In this document: piece by piece, positions 24,301 through 33,886 of the stretch
Layout of the letters: the number at the start of each line of letters is the position of its first letter
How positions within the stretch are numbered: the stretch's first letter is position 1
Assembly (NCBI GenBank): GCA_949357655.1
Contig: CASHTG010000015.1
Location: 3,844,001 to 3,908,000, forward strand
Source: Parascedosporium putredinis
Taxonomy: Eukaryota > Ascomycota > Sordariomycetes > Microascales > Microascaceae
Length of the DNA: 64,000 nucleotides
Direction of reading: 5' to 3'
The notes under the pieces: model-generated
Told to the model about the DNA's origin: nothing
The model's database searches: none
What the model saw: the letters and a program-made list of their open reading frames with translations, nothing else
Made by a program: the position numbers and the translations under genes

Positions 24301-26885
24301 CAACCAGCACATGTGGTTCACGTATGACGGCAAGATCTTTGATATGACGGACTATTTCTACTCCCTGACCTCACGGAGGGCAACCAACTCTACTCTTTCC
24401 TCAATTCAGACGTGACCGATATCGTCAAGCAGAACCCCGGCGGGGATATCACCGAGCTCTGGGATGACCTTCTCCTCAAGTCTAAGAACACAGACGACGA
24501 ATCTGAGATCGCCAACAGCATGAACTGCATCAAGAACCATTTCTACCAAGGTATTCCTGATTTCCGACTCACCGCCCGGTGCCAGGTCAACGGCTACATT
24601 CTGCTCGCCTTTACCATCATTATTTGCAGCGTTATCCTCGTCAAGTTCTTGGCTGCCCTGCAATTCGGTTCGAAGAGACGTCCGGCTCCCCAAGAAAAGT
24701 TTGTCATTTGCCAGGTTCCCGCGTATACCGAAGGTGAAGATTCTCTTCGCAAGGCTATCGACTCGCTTACGGCCCTCCAGTACGACAACAAGAGGAAGCT
24801 CATTTGCGTCATTTGCGACGGCATCATCGTTGGTCAGGGCAATGACAGGCCCACTCCCAAGATTATTCTTGACATCCTCGGCGTCGACCCCAAGATTGAC
24901 CCCCTGCCCTCCCCTTCAAGTCCCTCGGCACCGGCTCGGAACAGCTCAACTACGGCAAGGTTTACTCTGGTCTCTACGAATTCGAGGGCAACGTCGTCCC
25001 CTACCTCGTCGTTGTCAAGGTCGGCAAGGAGTCGGAGCAGTCTGGTGTCAAGCCCGGTAACCGTGGTAAGCGTGACTCGCAGATTCTCCTCATGAGCTTC
25101 CTCAACCGCGTCCACCACCGATCCCCAATGAACCCTCTTGAGCTGGAGATGTTCCACCAGATCAACAACGTCATTGGCGTCGACCCTGAGCTTTACGAGT
25201 ACCTCTTCATGGTCGATGCCGATACTGCGGTCAGGGAAGACTCGCTCAACCGTCTCGTCGCCGCGTGTGCCAACGATGCCAGGATTGCTGGTATCTGCGG
25301 TGAGACTGGCCTGCAAAACGATGAAAAGTCTTGGTGGACCATGATTCAGGTTTACGAGTACTTCATTTCCCATCACTTGGCCAAGGCCTTCGAGTCGCTT
25401 TTCGGCAGTGTCACTTGTTTGCCCGGATGGTATGTTTAACCCCCTCCCTCCTTGCCGCGTGAGCTTTTGTAGTAGGTTTTTGTTTGCCCAACAATAGTTG
25501 CTAATCTCATCCACGCCCTCTAGTTTCTCCATGTACCGCCTTCGCACCGTCGACAAGGGTAAGCCGCTCATTATCTCAGATGATGTTATCAAGGACTATG
25601 CCATTTGCGACGTCGATACTCTGCACAAGAAGAACCTTTTGTCTCTGGGTGAAGATCGTTATCTCACCACGCTCATGACCAAGTACTTCCCCTACATGAC
25701 GTACAAGTTCATTCCGGATGCCTACTGCCAGACCGCCGCGCCTGAATCGTGGAGCGTTCTTCTCTCGCAACGTCGTCGCTGGATCAACTCGACCATTCAC
25801 AACCTCGTGGAATTGCTCCGTCTCAAGGAGATGTGTGGATTCTGCTGCTTCTCCATGCGATTCGTCGTCTTCCTTGATCTCTGCTCCACCATTATTCTGC
25901 CCGCTACCTGCGTCTACCTCGGCTGGCTCATTTACACCGTCGCCTCGGGCACCGGCCAGTTCCCCTGTTCTCGATTGTCATGTTGGGTGCCGTCTACGGT
26001 CTTCAGGCGTTGATCTTCATCCTCAAGCGACAGTGGCAGCACATTGGCTGGATGATCATTTACATCCTCGCGTTCCCCATCTACTCATTCGTCCTCCCCA
26101 TCTACTCGTTCTGGAACCAGGACAACTTCTCGTGGGGTAACACGCGTATTGTCGTGGGTGAGAAGGGTGACAAGAAGATCGTCGCTGTCGATGACGTTGG
26201 CTTTGATCCCCGCAGCATCCCTCTTCAGCGCTGGGACGACTACGCTTTTGCCAACAACCTCCCCGGCCGCCGTGGTGGTCCCGCCGAGCGCGAGTACCTC
26301 GGCGATGAGCAGTACGAGATGGACGAGGTTAGGAGCGTCTACTCCTCGGCTCCTCAGGGTTCCCTCCACGCCGGCATGGCCGGCCGCCCTGCCTTCATGC
26401 CCCCGTCGCCCACCAATCTCGGCGCCGCGCAGCGCCAGTCCAGCTTCCCCTACGGCGACAGCGCGCTGAACCGTCAGTCCATGGCTTCTTTCGGAGGTGA
26501 TATCTCGCGCCGCCCCTCGCCTTACCAAGATGGTCGCGCTAGCGCCGCCAACTTCCGTAGCGGCAGCAACCTCTCGCCGGCCATGGGCGTTGGTGTGAAC
26601 CGCTCGTCGGCCGTCCTTGGTTACTCGGGCGGTACTCGCACTCCCTTGTCCGGAACCGACGCCATGCGCTCCACCACGTCATTCGACTTCCAGCGCGGCC
26701 ATGTTGGCCCCGATGACGCCGTGGTCATTGAAGCCATTCAGAGCGTTCTCCGAGAGGTCGACCTCGACACCGTCACCAAGAAACAGGTCCGCGCTCTCGT
26801 AGAGCAAAGGCTTCAGACGGAGCTATCGGGCGAGAGGAGAACGTTTATGGATAGGCAGATTGACCAGGAGCTGGCCAACATGTAA
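21392..26885 (+). CDS. csmB: Class VI/VII chitin synthase with degenerate myosin-like domain
   Basis: A paralogue of csmA that polymerises chitin at the plasma membrane. I place the start at MAGSRLSMYSLASESPG (21392). Exons: 21392-21692, 21770-25429 and 25524-26885, giving about 1775 residues. The motor-like domain is shorter and its P-loop position reads LGSLHTSSPSLL, with no GxxxxGK, so it is unlikely to bind ATP. Then come membrane segments (WVALVWALTFWIPSPLL), a cytochrome b5-like domain (VSIHGKVYDITKFW), the GT2 domain (CDGIIVG, MVDADT, EDRYLTTL, QRRRWINST at about 25765), membrane helices, and a Ser/Pro-rich tail ending IDQELANM. Frames break near 21450, 21965, 22990, 23520, 24372, 24900-24904 and 25962-25965. 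All but the one near 23520 (an extra C) need one added base. The second intron falls inside the CLPGCFSMYR motif. Known as CsmB in Aspergillus and chsVb in Fusarium; class naming differs between authors. Confidence 0.92.
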
Positions 26886-28192
26886 GAAGACAAAGAGAGG
26901 AAAAAGAAGACAATAATTGTATGCAAGAGGGGGCTTCCGGTCTAGACTGGAAAGAAGATGTACGGAGGGAAGAAGAGAAAAAGTTGCGCGCATACCTTTT
27001 CTTACTATCTACATTTTGATGATTTACTATTTTCTTTTATTCTTGTCCGTCTTTTCATTCTTATTTCATTAGATTTTGGGGGCTTCTACAGGGCTATCTC
27101 GCTGCTTATGCTTGGGCATGTTAAACACAGCTGTCTTTCCGTTTAACTTTTCATAATTCTCAATCTCGTTTCAGACGCAAACAGACACTCATACTTCCAC
27201 ACACACATACACTCGTCATCTCCTTGTCCTGTCGGCCTTTGTTTCTTTCCCTTGTCTTCTGGCTTTTTTATTTTTTGGTCATGGGAAAAGGAGTTCGTCT
27301 GTGAGGGACGACTCTCGCTCTCCAGCATTTAGTTTCCCGAGTCATGGCGTCCCGAAGCTTGGCTTGCTGCTCTCTTGTCTTGCTTTACCGTCCGACTCGA
27401 ATGCTTGTTGGTTTTTGGTCTCGTGCCACTGTTTTTGTCAGTTTTCTTTTTGTTTTTGCTTCGTTCGCACTTTAGGTTCCAGAGGCTATACATAACATAT
27501 CCTAATCTTGACAACATTATGGTTGTAACCATGAAATTCAATGTTCCGTGTCAAACCAATAGATGATCTGTAGTCGTTGCGTCCTATGATAGGTGTTGCC
27601 AAGGACTAATGAGGCGTAGCTCTCTCTACATGCGGTTTCGTTTTTAATAAAAATCGTCTTTTTGCAAGAGGTTGTGCAAGTTTATTTTGTATGTATCTAC
27701 TCAAAAACGATGATGCTACACTATTTCCGCCTTTACAAAAGGAATGGAACGAAAGACATGATAATCAAAGGAGGCGGAAGCAAGAGACAGTCCCAAAAAG
27801 GGTATGTCAGTTGCGTATAGAATTGCTTCCTCGCTCGCTTCTCCCTCCACCCTTGGATCCTTGTTTTTTTCTTCCTCCTTGTTTGAACTTGCCAAGATTC
27901 TCCCGTCTCCCCTCTCCTCTCTCTTCCCCGTCTCGTATGCCAACGGACTATGCTTGAAAATGAAAATAATGATTGAAAAACGCCTTTCGCCGGGACCCCT
28001 CCGTCTCCGATCTTTGCCGCCCCTAACCTCATCCTACCAACTAGGGGGTTCGAAAAGCCCCAGAGATTAAAAGAAAGAACACAGAGACGATATATAAAAA
28101 AGGGTGAAGACCAGCAAAAATATAGAGATAAGAAGAGAGAATGAGAGAGACTGAGAGAAACGGTGGACAAGCTAGAACTTTCTTCTTCTAGA
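26886..28192. other. Convergent 3' region between csmB and the dehydrogenase kinase
   Basis: A T-rich interval with many T-tracts that must contain both 3' untranslated regions. I found no gene or structured RNA in it. Confidence 0.45.
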
Positions 28193-29806
28193 TCATGAGG
28201 CAATCTTGCCGACACCCTTGAGCCGGAGGTAAACGTCGGTACCCCAGCCGTAGAGAGACTGCAGAGCAATTCCACCACCAAAGTACTCGGCGTACGCGCG
28301 ACTGAGGGGCAGGCCGTAGCCGAGACCGGCGAGAGAGCTAGCACCGGGGCCGGCGGAGGAGAGAGCGGCGAGACCATCGCTGTTGCCAGAGGAGCCGGGG
28401 AGTTCGTCGTCGGCGGAAAAGGTGGTGAAGGAGTAGGACCAGATCTTATCGAGGAGGGAGGGGATATGCCGCCGCCGCGATCGCGGATGCGGATGGTGAC
28501 TCCCGAGGCGTTTTCGTCGAGGGGAGGATGTCGTGGGGGAGGAAGAGGCCGGGGAGGCGCCAGCGCCGGCGGGGGTGGTGGCCGAGGTAGGGAGGAGGTC
28601 GGCCTCGGGAGGGTCGTCGTGCTCCCCGAGGCTGTACTCGGGGGTGGGGGAGGCGGGGTCCTACGGCGCGGGGCGGAGAGGCTGGCGGGTTCGGGGGCGA
28701 CGGTGATGACGATGGGCTCGGAGGCCATGCGATTCTCGAGGGTGGCGCGGAAGGCGTTCTTGAGGAGCTCTGTGACGATGTACTCGAGGTGCATGGGGAC
28801 AAAGGCAAAGGTGGTGTCGGGCTCGCCGTTGATGACGACCTTGGGGCGGATGCCGTAGCGCAGCTCGCAAATGTCGGCGACCCAGTCGGCGCACAGCTCG
28901 ACGGTGGTGGCGGGGCGGAGGGCGGTGTCGATGGCGCCGACGTAGCTGGGGCGCTCAATGTACTGGGGCCCGCCGTGGCCCTTGCCACCGTGGGCCTGGC
29001 TGCTGTAGTGGAGGGCGATGTGCTGCTCGGCGATGAGGCGGGTGCCGATGCGGACGCGGAGGTGCTCGTCGAGGAAGCGGGTGACGTCCTGGGGGTATGT
29101 AGCGGCGGCACTCGAGAAAGCCGCGGGCGAGGATGGGGATGGTGTCCTGGTGGGTGGCGACGAGCTCGGCGAGGGCCGACGTGAAGGCGACCTCGTCCTC
29201 GAGGGTCTGGATGGCCGGGGTGTGGGCGGAGTGGTTCGCGTACCAGGGGAGAAGGGTGGAGAGGGAGTGGACGTAGTTGTTGTAGATTTTGTTGATGTTG
29301 GGGTTGGAGACGACGATGTAGGGGAGGTTGCGGAGGGCTTGGATGCGGGAGGCGAGGCGGACGGGGATGAGGGAGAGGGTGAAGTTGGCGGAGGAGAGGA
29401 GGGCGGATTCGGAGAGCGGAGGGCGGCCGTGGCTACGAGAGAGAGAGAGAGAGAGAGAGAGTTAGCATACAAAAGGGTGGTTTAAGGGCAAAGGGTGAAG
29501 GGCGAGGAGACTTGGGAGAATGGCGGCATGGCGGCATGAGGGGGAGGACGCCATGGGGAGTTGGTACGACATACGAGATAAGGTCGGCAAGGCTTAGAGG
29601 GTGCAGCTCGTGCCGCGCCAGGGCGGCAATCTCATGGTCGGTGACGGGCCGCGGCGTGGGCGGGGACCGCGTCCCGAAGATGAAGCCGCTCCGTGGGGTG
29701 GACGATATCCGCCGCCGCGCGATCGGGGCCGATAATCTGGAAGAGGAGGAGCAGAGGGGCGGCTGCGGCAACGCAGGGACCGTATCGGAGTAGGCATGGC
29801 TTTCAT
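28193..29806 (-). CDS. Mitochondrial dehydrogenase kinase (BCKDH kinase / PDH kinase family)
   Basis: These kinases phosphorylate and switch off the E1 subunit of mitochondrial 2-oxoacid dehydrogenases. Exons 29806-29575 and 29432-28193 give about 490 residues. After a basic N terminus suited to mitochondrial targeting come the helical domain (RIGTRLIAEQHIALHYSS) and the GHKL ATPase boxes: N-box TELLKNAFRATLEN, G1 box RIRDRGGGIS, and G2 box GLGYGLPLSRAYAEYFGG, then the terminal YGWGTDVYLRLK. A Pro/Ala-rich insertion sits between N-box and G1. Frames break in the N-terminal exon, near 29097 (a C5 run that needs CCCCCCC for the usual IPP) and at G4 28460-28463 (one more base restores SLLDKIWSYSFTTF). 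Fungi carry two or three paralogues (yeast Pkp1/Pkp2); I cannot say whether PDH or BCKDH is the target. Confidence 0.82.
29437..29461. repeat. (GA)n microsatellite overlapping the kinase intron
   Basis: About twelve GA units on the plus strand form a (CT)n pyrimidine tract immediately before the 3' splice site of the kinase intron (29433-29574), so the repeat probably serves as the polypyrimidine tract. Confidence 0.85.
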
Positions 29807-31262
29807 GGTGGCATTGCGAACCCCAAGGGACGGAAGGCGGGGCAGGGGGAAGGGAGGAGGGAGGAGGAGAGGAAGGAAATCAAAGGGCGAGCTAGACGGT
29901 TTTTTTCTTTCTTTTTTCCTTTCCCCTCTTGTTCAGCTTAGAGGGAGAAAGGGTACCGGGGGAGGGCGGAGGGAAAGGTAGGGGAAAACGGTGGTGATGA
30001 TTCAGCGGGCGAGCAACACCGATGACCGACGGTTAACGGGTCGGGCCAAAGCTGGGAGAGACTGGGGTTTTGTTATGCCGAAAATGGGTGCAGGAAATTC
30101 GGGGTGTCACATTGGCACATTGGCGCATTGGGGGTCGGAGGGTCGGGGCCCCAGGCGTGTGGTTCGGTTTTCGGTTAGTTGGTTCCAGTGAGGGACGTGC
30201 TGTTTGCAATTGCTTGCGCGGTGGAGACCAGACGTGCTCGCTCAGCCAACACTGCACGGCGCTCACACTCTCGGGACCACACTAGATACAAGTAATACAG
30301 GCGCACCGGTAATAACGGAGAGAAGGGAGCGAGAGAGAGAGAGAGCGAGAGGGGCCCTTTGGAACATTGAAGCGTCAATGGGAAGGAAGAGAGAGTGGGA
30401 GCCAGCTGCCCCTCAACGTGGGGCAATACTGGGGTCGGCAAGTCACGGTTGGTCGGCTTGAGGGCACGCAGCGCTATTGGCAAGTCCGGCACTCGTTGGA
30501 ACGCACCCCTGGTCTAGAGATTTCCAACCTGGACCGATTACAAAGCCCGGAAGGTGGACGGAAAAGCGGACTCGACGAGGAAAAAGACAAACAAATGGAG
30601 GGAAAAAAAAGAAAAAAAGAGGGACTCAGGGCTAAGAGAATGACTGCTAGCATTAATAATGGAAGATGGCTTTCAATTTCTGTTTTTGATTTGGGGTTGT
30701 TTCCCCCTTTGCTTCTAAAGAGGGAGCACAAGCACCAGCAGGTTTTCAGTATGTGGGACGGATATTATGTTCCAAACCAATCTCGGGGCTCTTCGGGGTA
30801 TTGAAGAGTCGAATTGCCGTCCTTTGTTCCCATTGACCAAAAGTGCAGTGCAGTCAGCACGCAGTCAGTGGATGCAGTGTGTGCGCTGGCGGCTGTTCCT
30901 TGTGCCCATTTACCGTGTGGCCAGACCCAGTACAAGCAGCTCGCCATCGCTTCAACATCAATTGGTCTCTTGATCAGTCATCTGCGACATCGAGTACCTG
31001 TGGAACATGGCGCGATTCGATGTACTTTTTCGGAGTGTATCGTTTTACACCAGCGATTATCTCCCCGGCACCAATCCTACAATTTCTCAAGTCGTGCGTG
31101 ACCCTGGGCCATCTAAGCTTTCGAATAAAAGAGGGAAAAAGGCAAGGGACAACAAACCCAATGAAAATACTTGACGAAACCCCAAACAATTATGATAGAG
31201 GAATAAAAAGAAGTCTTCAAAACTATGCAGATCAGTTTTCTGCGAGAATTGAAGCCTCGAAC
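29807..31262. other. Upstream region of the kinase, gene-free to the tRNA
   Basis: Contains the kinase promoter on the left and otherwise no supportable gene. There is a purine-rich stretch at 29827-29890 and a short GA run at 30330-30350. Confidence 0.4.
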
Positions 31263-31268
31263 AAAAAA
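31263..31268 (-). terminator. RNA polymerase III T-tract terminator of tRNA-Asn
   Basis: Six T residues on the coding strand start five bases after the tRNA 3' end, the standard RNA polymerase III stop. Confidence 0.8.
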
Positions 31269-31273
31269 CGAGC

Positions 31274-31359
31274 TTCCCTACCAAGGGTCGAACTTGAATC
31301 TTCCGATGTATGCTACTAGGAGTAACAGTCGGACGCCTTAACCATTTGGCCATAGAGAA
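31274..31359 (-). tRNA. tRNA-Asn(GTT) with a 15-base intron
   Basis: The minus strand folds as a full cloverleaf. Acceptor TTCTCTA pairs with TAGGGAA (one U-G); D stem GCC/GGC closes a loop with GG; anticodon stem TCCGA/TCGGA; T arm TCAAG-TTCGACC-CTTGG. The anticodon loop reads C-T-GTT-A, then a 15-base intron (CTCCTAGTAGCATAC), then A, placing the intron after base 37 as in eukaryotic nuclear tRNAs. The body (ATGGCCAA, TGGTTAAGGCG, CGACTGTTA) matches yeast tRNA-Asn as I remember it, and the next base is G, the usual discriminator for Asn. It has a near T6 terminator. Confidence 0.88.
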
Positions 31360-31968
31360 TATTTGGAAACTTGCTTGACGAGTTGCGCCTCTGTTTCGTC
31401 TTATGGACGGAAATCCCCCTTCTCCCCGCTCTCTCTCCTCCACACCTCCACGCACCGTGTCCAGAGTGGATCGATCTGGAATCCTGCTCTTGAATTTCCT
31501 GTTTCAGTTGCATCAGGTCGAGAGGCGCGCCAACGCATGGTCCGAGCTGACTGCCGCTGGCTAAAATGCATTGGGTTTTGATCCATGCATTTAGTTGCCG
31601 TCCGTGTTCAAGTGTGCGGTGTTGAGCAGACGGAGATATCATTGCTTGCTCGAACGAAAGCATCAGATGGATTTGGCTTTGTTGACGCTACATATGTACA
31701 AGTGGAAATGCTAAGGCAACGGGGTAGAAGACCGGTAAGATATGCCATGAGCGATAGAGAATACCAATTTAGAAAGATAGAGGAGGAAAAATATCAATTA
31801 TATTATTCTTGCTTGGCATAAAAGATGCGAGCGTTTAATGCGAAAGCAGGTTATCCGCTTTCATCGGAGGCTGAAGGAGATGGATAGCGCTCTTTCCCCT
31901 TCAGCACGTCCGTTGTTTCCGGGTCCCGAACGAGGTGAAGTACGTCTTCGGTAGTCTACATCTCATAT
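31360..31968. other. Spacer between tRNA-Asn and PBI2 stop
   Basis: Holds the tRNA upstream flank and the PBI2 3' untranslated region. I see nothing else that can be supported. Confidence 0.4.
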
Positions 31969-32458
31969 CTACTGCGTCCTCACCTCCTGGTCCTCCTCAA
32001 CATGTTCGACGTGCTCGTGCTTCTCGAGAGTGCTGACGGAGCCCTCGGGGAATGAAACGCTGTTCGTCATGTCAGTGGTTAGCAGGCTTGTTCGCTAACT
32101 GGTGTCGGGGGTGGGGAAGGATGGAGGTCTTACGAGAAGCCCTTGATCAAGGCGTATTCGTGGCCAATCTTTCCGCCCTTGGAAACGGCGTCATCCTTGG
32201 CCCTGCGCAGATATTAGTACCTATTGCCATCGGGCGGTAACGTAATAGTAGAAAAAGAAAAGAAAAAGAAAACTCACGCCTGGACCTGGTCGGGGGTGGC
32301 ATCCGACTTGCAAGTGACCTATATCGGTGCAATAGATCTGGTTAGTTAAACGTTGAAAGGTTTCGGGTGACGTCGCGTCGCTAAAGAACGGCATCCTTGG
32401 CCGTAGGCAGCCCGCGAGAATATTTGGAGTTGTAAACACTCACAATGTAGGTAGGCAT
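31969..32458 (-). CDS. PBI2: Proteinase B inhibitor / peptidase inhibitor I9 protein
   Basis: A small cytosolic protein of the inhibitor I9 (propeptide-like) family; the yeast homologue Pbi2 inhibits vacuolar proteinase B and assists vacuole fusion. Four exons: 32458-32444 (MPTYI), 32318-32278, 32202-32134 and 32059-31969, all with good GT-AG borders and matching phases, giving 71 residues in one frame with no break. The product reads MPTYI, VTCKSDATPDQVQAA, KIGHEYALIKGFSVSFPEG and ends HVEHVEEDQEVRTQ, matching the family along its whole length and with the usual acidic C terminus. The first exon is only five codons. It is divergent from BMS1. Because it needs three introns in under 500 bases, its clean assembly also shows that this stretch is free of the indels seen elsewhere. 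Confidence 0.9.
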
Positions 32459-33886
32459 GTTGAAAGGTTTGAGAGTCTGAAACTGTCGACGAGAGAGGTG
32501 GGTATTAGATGGTGCAAGGGGTAATGGCGAGAATGCTAATAGTAATGGTGGTGGTGATGATGGTGATGGTGATGACGATGACGAGAGGGAGCTGCGGGGA
32601 TGGTAGGACGTCTGATGCTCTTTATACATGTCGCTCGAACGGCCGGGCCAGAAGCGGCCATTTTCTCCCCTTTCCCTCCCACCTTGCGGATGTGGGTAAT
32701 CGCGGGAAATCGAGGGGAAACGGGGGTTGGAGGGAGGGTGGGAAGATTTGATAATACGGCGTCCGGCGCCTGCCTACCCTCCCAAGTAAAAGTATCTCTT
32801 CGCTTGGGCGAGGTTCCTTTGCTCCCTCCTTCCTTGCGCCGAGCTCTGAAAACGTTACGTCGTAACTACGGGGGCGATGAGGGCGACGTCAGCTACAAAG
32901 TCGCGCTCGTCTTTTGCTCCGTAAAACGACTTCAAGTTGGTAAAGCGGCTTAGTGTGGTGTGTGTGAGTTGTGTGAGTGCGTGAGTGCGTGTGTGCGTGT
33001 GCTTGCCGTCGAGGTCGGCCCAAGTACGTCATCTCCCGTGCTCTCTCCTGGTCGCGCGATTTGCCCCAATTTTAGTGCGCCTGCTTGCCTTGCAAGACAC
33101 GAGCGGGTAATAATGGAATCTAGGCAAGTTCCAGGATTTTACACTTTGAATCCCTCAACTATCGTTGCCATAGCGTGGAAATCAGGAACCTCTCGGCTTG
33201 CCTTGCTTGTCTCTTCAAGGGAGGGAGGGAGGCGTGGACACCTTCCTTTTTCTTCCTCTTTCTTCTCCTGCGCTGACGAGAAAATAGGGGAGAAGAACAG
33301 AAAAGAAAAAAAGGCCGCGAATGGGTTTCCCTTCATGCGACTCTACGCTGCGAGCTCTCAGCTCATGCAGGGAAAATCAAACCTTCAAAAGTCCCTTGAG
33401 AGGTTGACGTTGAGCGTAATATCAGGCAGCCATTTTTGTCGCCCTCGAGGTTCTTTCGCACACTGCGGGGCAGATACGCTTGTGAGACCAAGTGTCTATC
33501 ATTGAATCTATCAAAATGAGGGACTGTATGAGCAGTCTCTATCGTAAAAACCTGCACAGATCAATCCACCTCTTGTTCCTTTAAGGCGGGTGGTGCTTGA
33601 AAGCAGGTGAAACTTGTTCGATAACTTGGAGGTGGGAGGAGGGGTCGTTCTTTGGCTTGGTGGGGTCATCAACGATAATCGAGCGGCGTTGGCGTGGGCG
33701 CCACAATTGCTTATCGATAAGCCGATAAGATAAGCCCAGTATGAAATTTTTGGGCAGGGGCCTTCCCGAAGAGCTTGAACGCAGCCTTTTCGTTGGATAT
33801 TTTCGAGGGTCGGTTTTTTTTTTTTTTTGGACGATACAGATTCTGTGCTTGTGGTTGATTGCTCTTGACGACCAACCCGCGCAGCC
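32459..33886. promoter_or_regulatory. Divergent PBI2 / BMS1 upstream region
   Basis: Holds both promoters. A GGTGAT-type repeat at 32546-32585 lies in the probable PBI2 leader. Short TGTG and GTGCGTG repeats occur at 32953-33002. A T14 tract at 33815-33828 lies 60 bases before the BMS1 start. No further gene seen. Confidence 0.45.

Noticed and set aside
8192..26885. The broken frames as evidence that the chitin synthases are pseudogenes
   Set aside because: All catalytic motifs are intact, breaks resume conserved sequence at once, and the same type of break affects essential genes such as BMS1 and TOM20.
27733..29472. A single 579-codon open frame covering the kinase gene on the minus strand
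   Set aside because: It is a patchwork: the middle is true kinase sequence, but the N-terminal Ser/Pro run and the C-terminal part are wrong-frame readings beyond the frameshifts near 29097 and 28462 and continue past the real stop at 28193.
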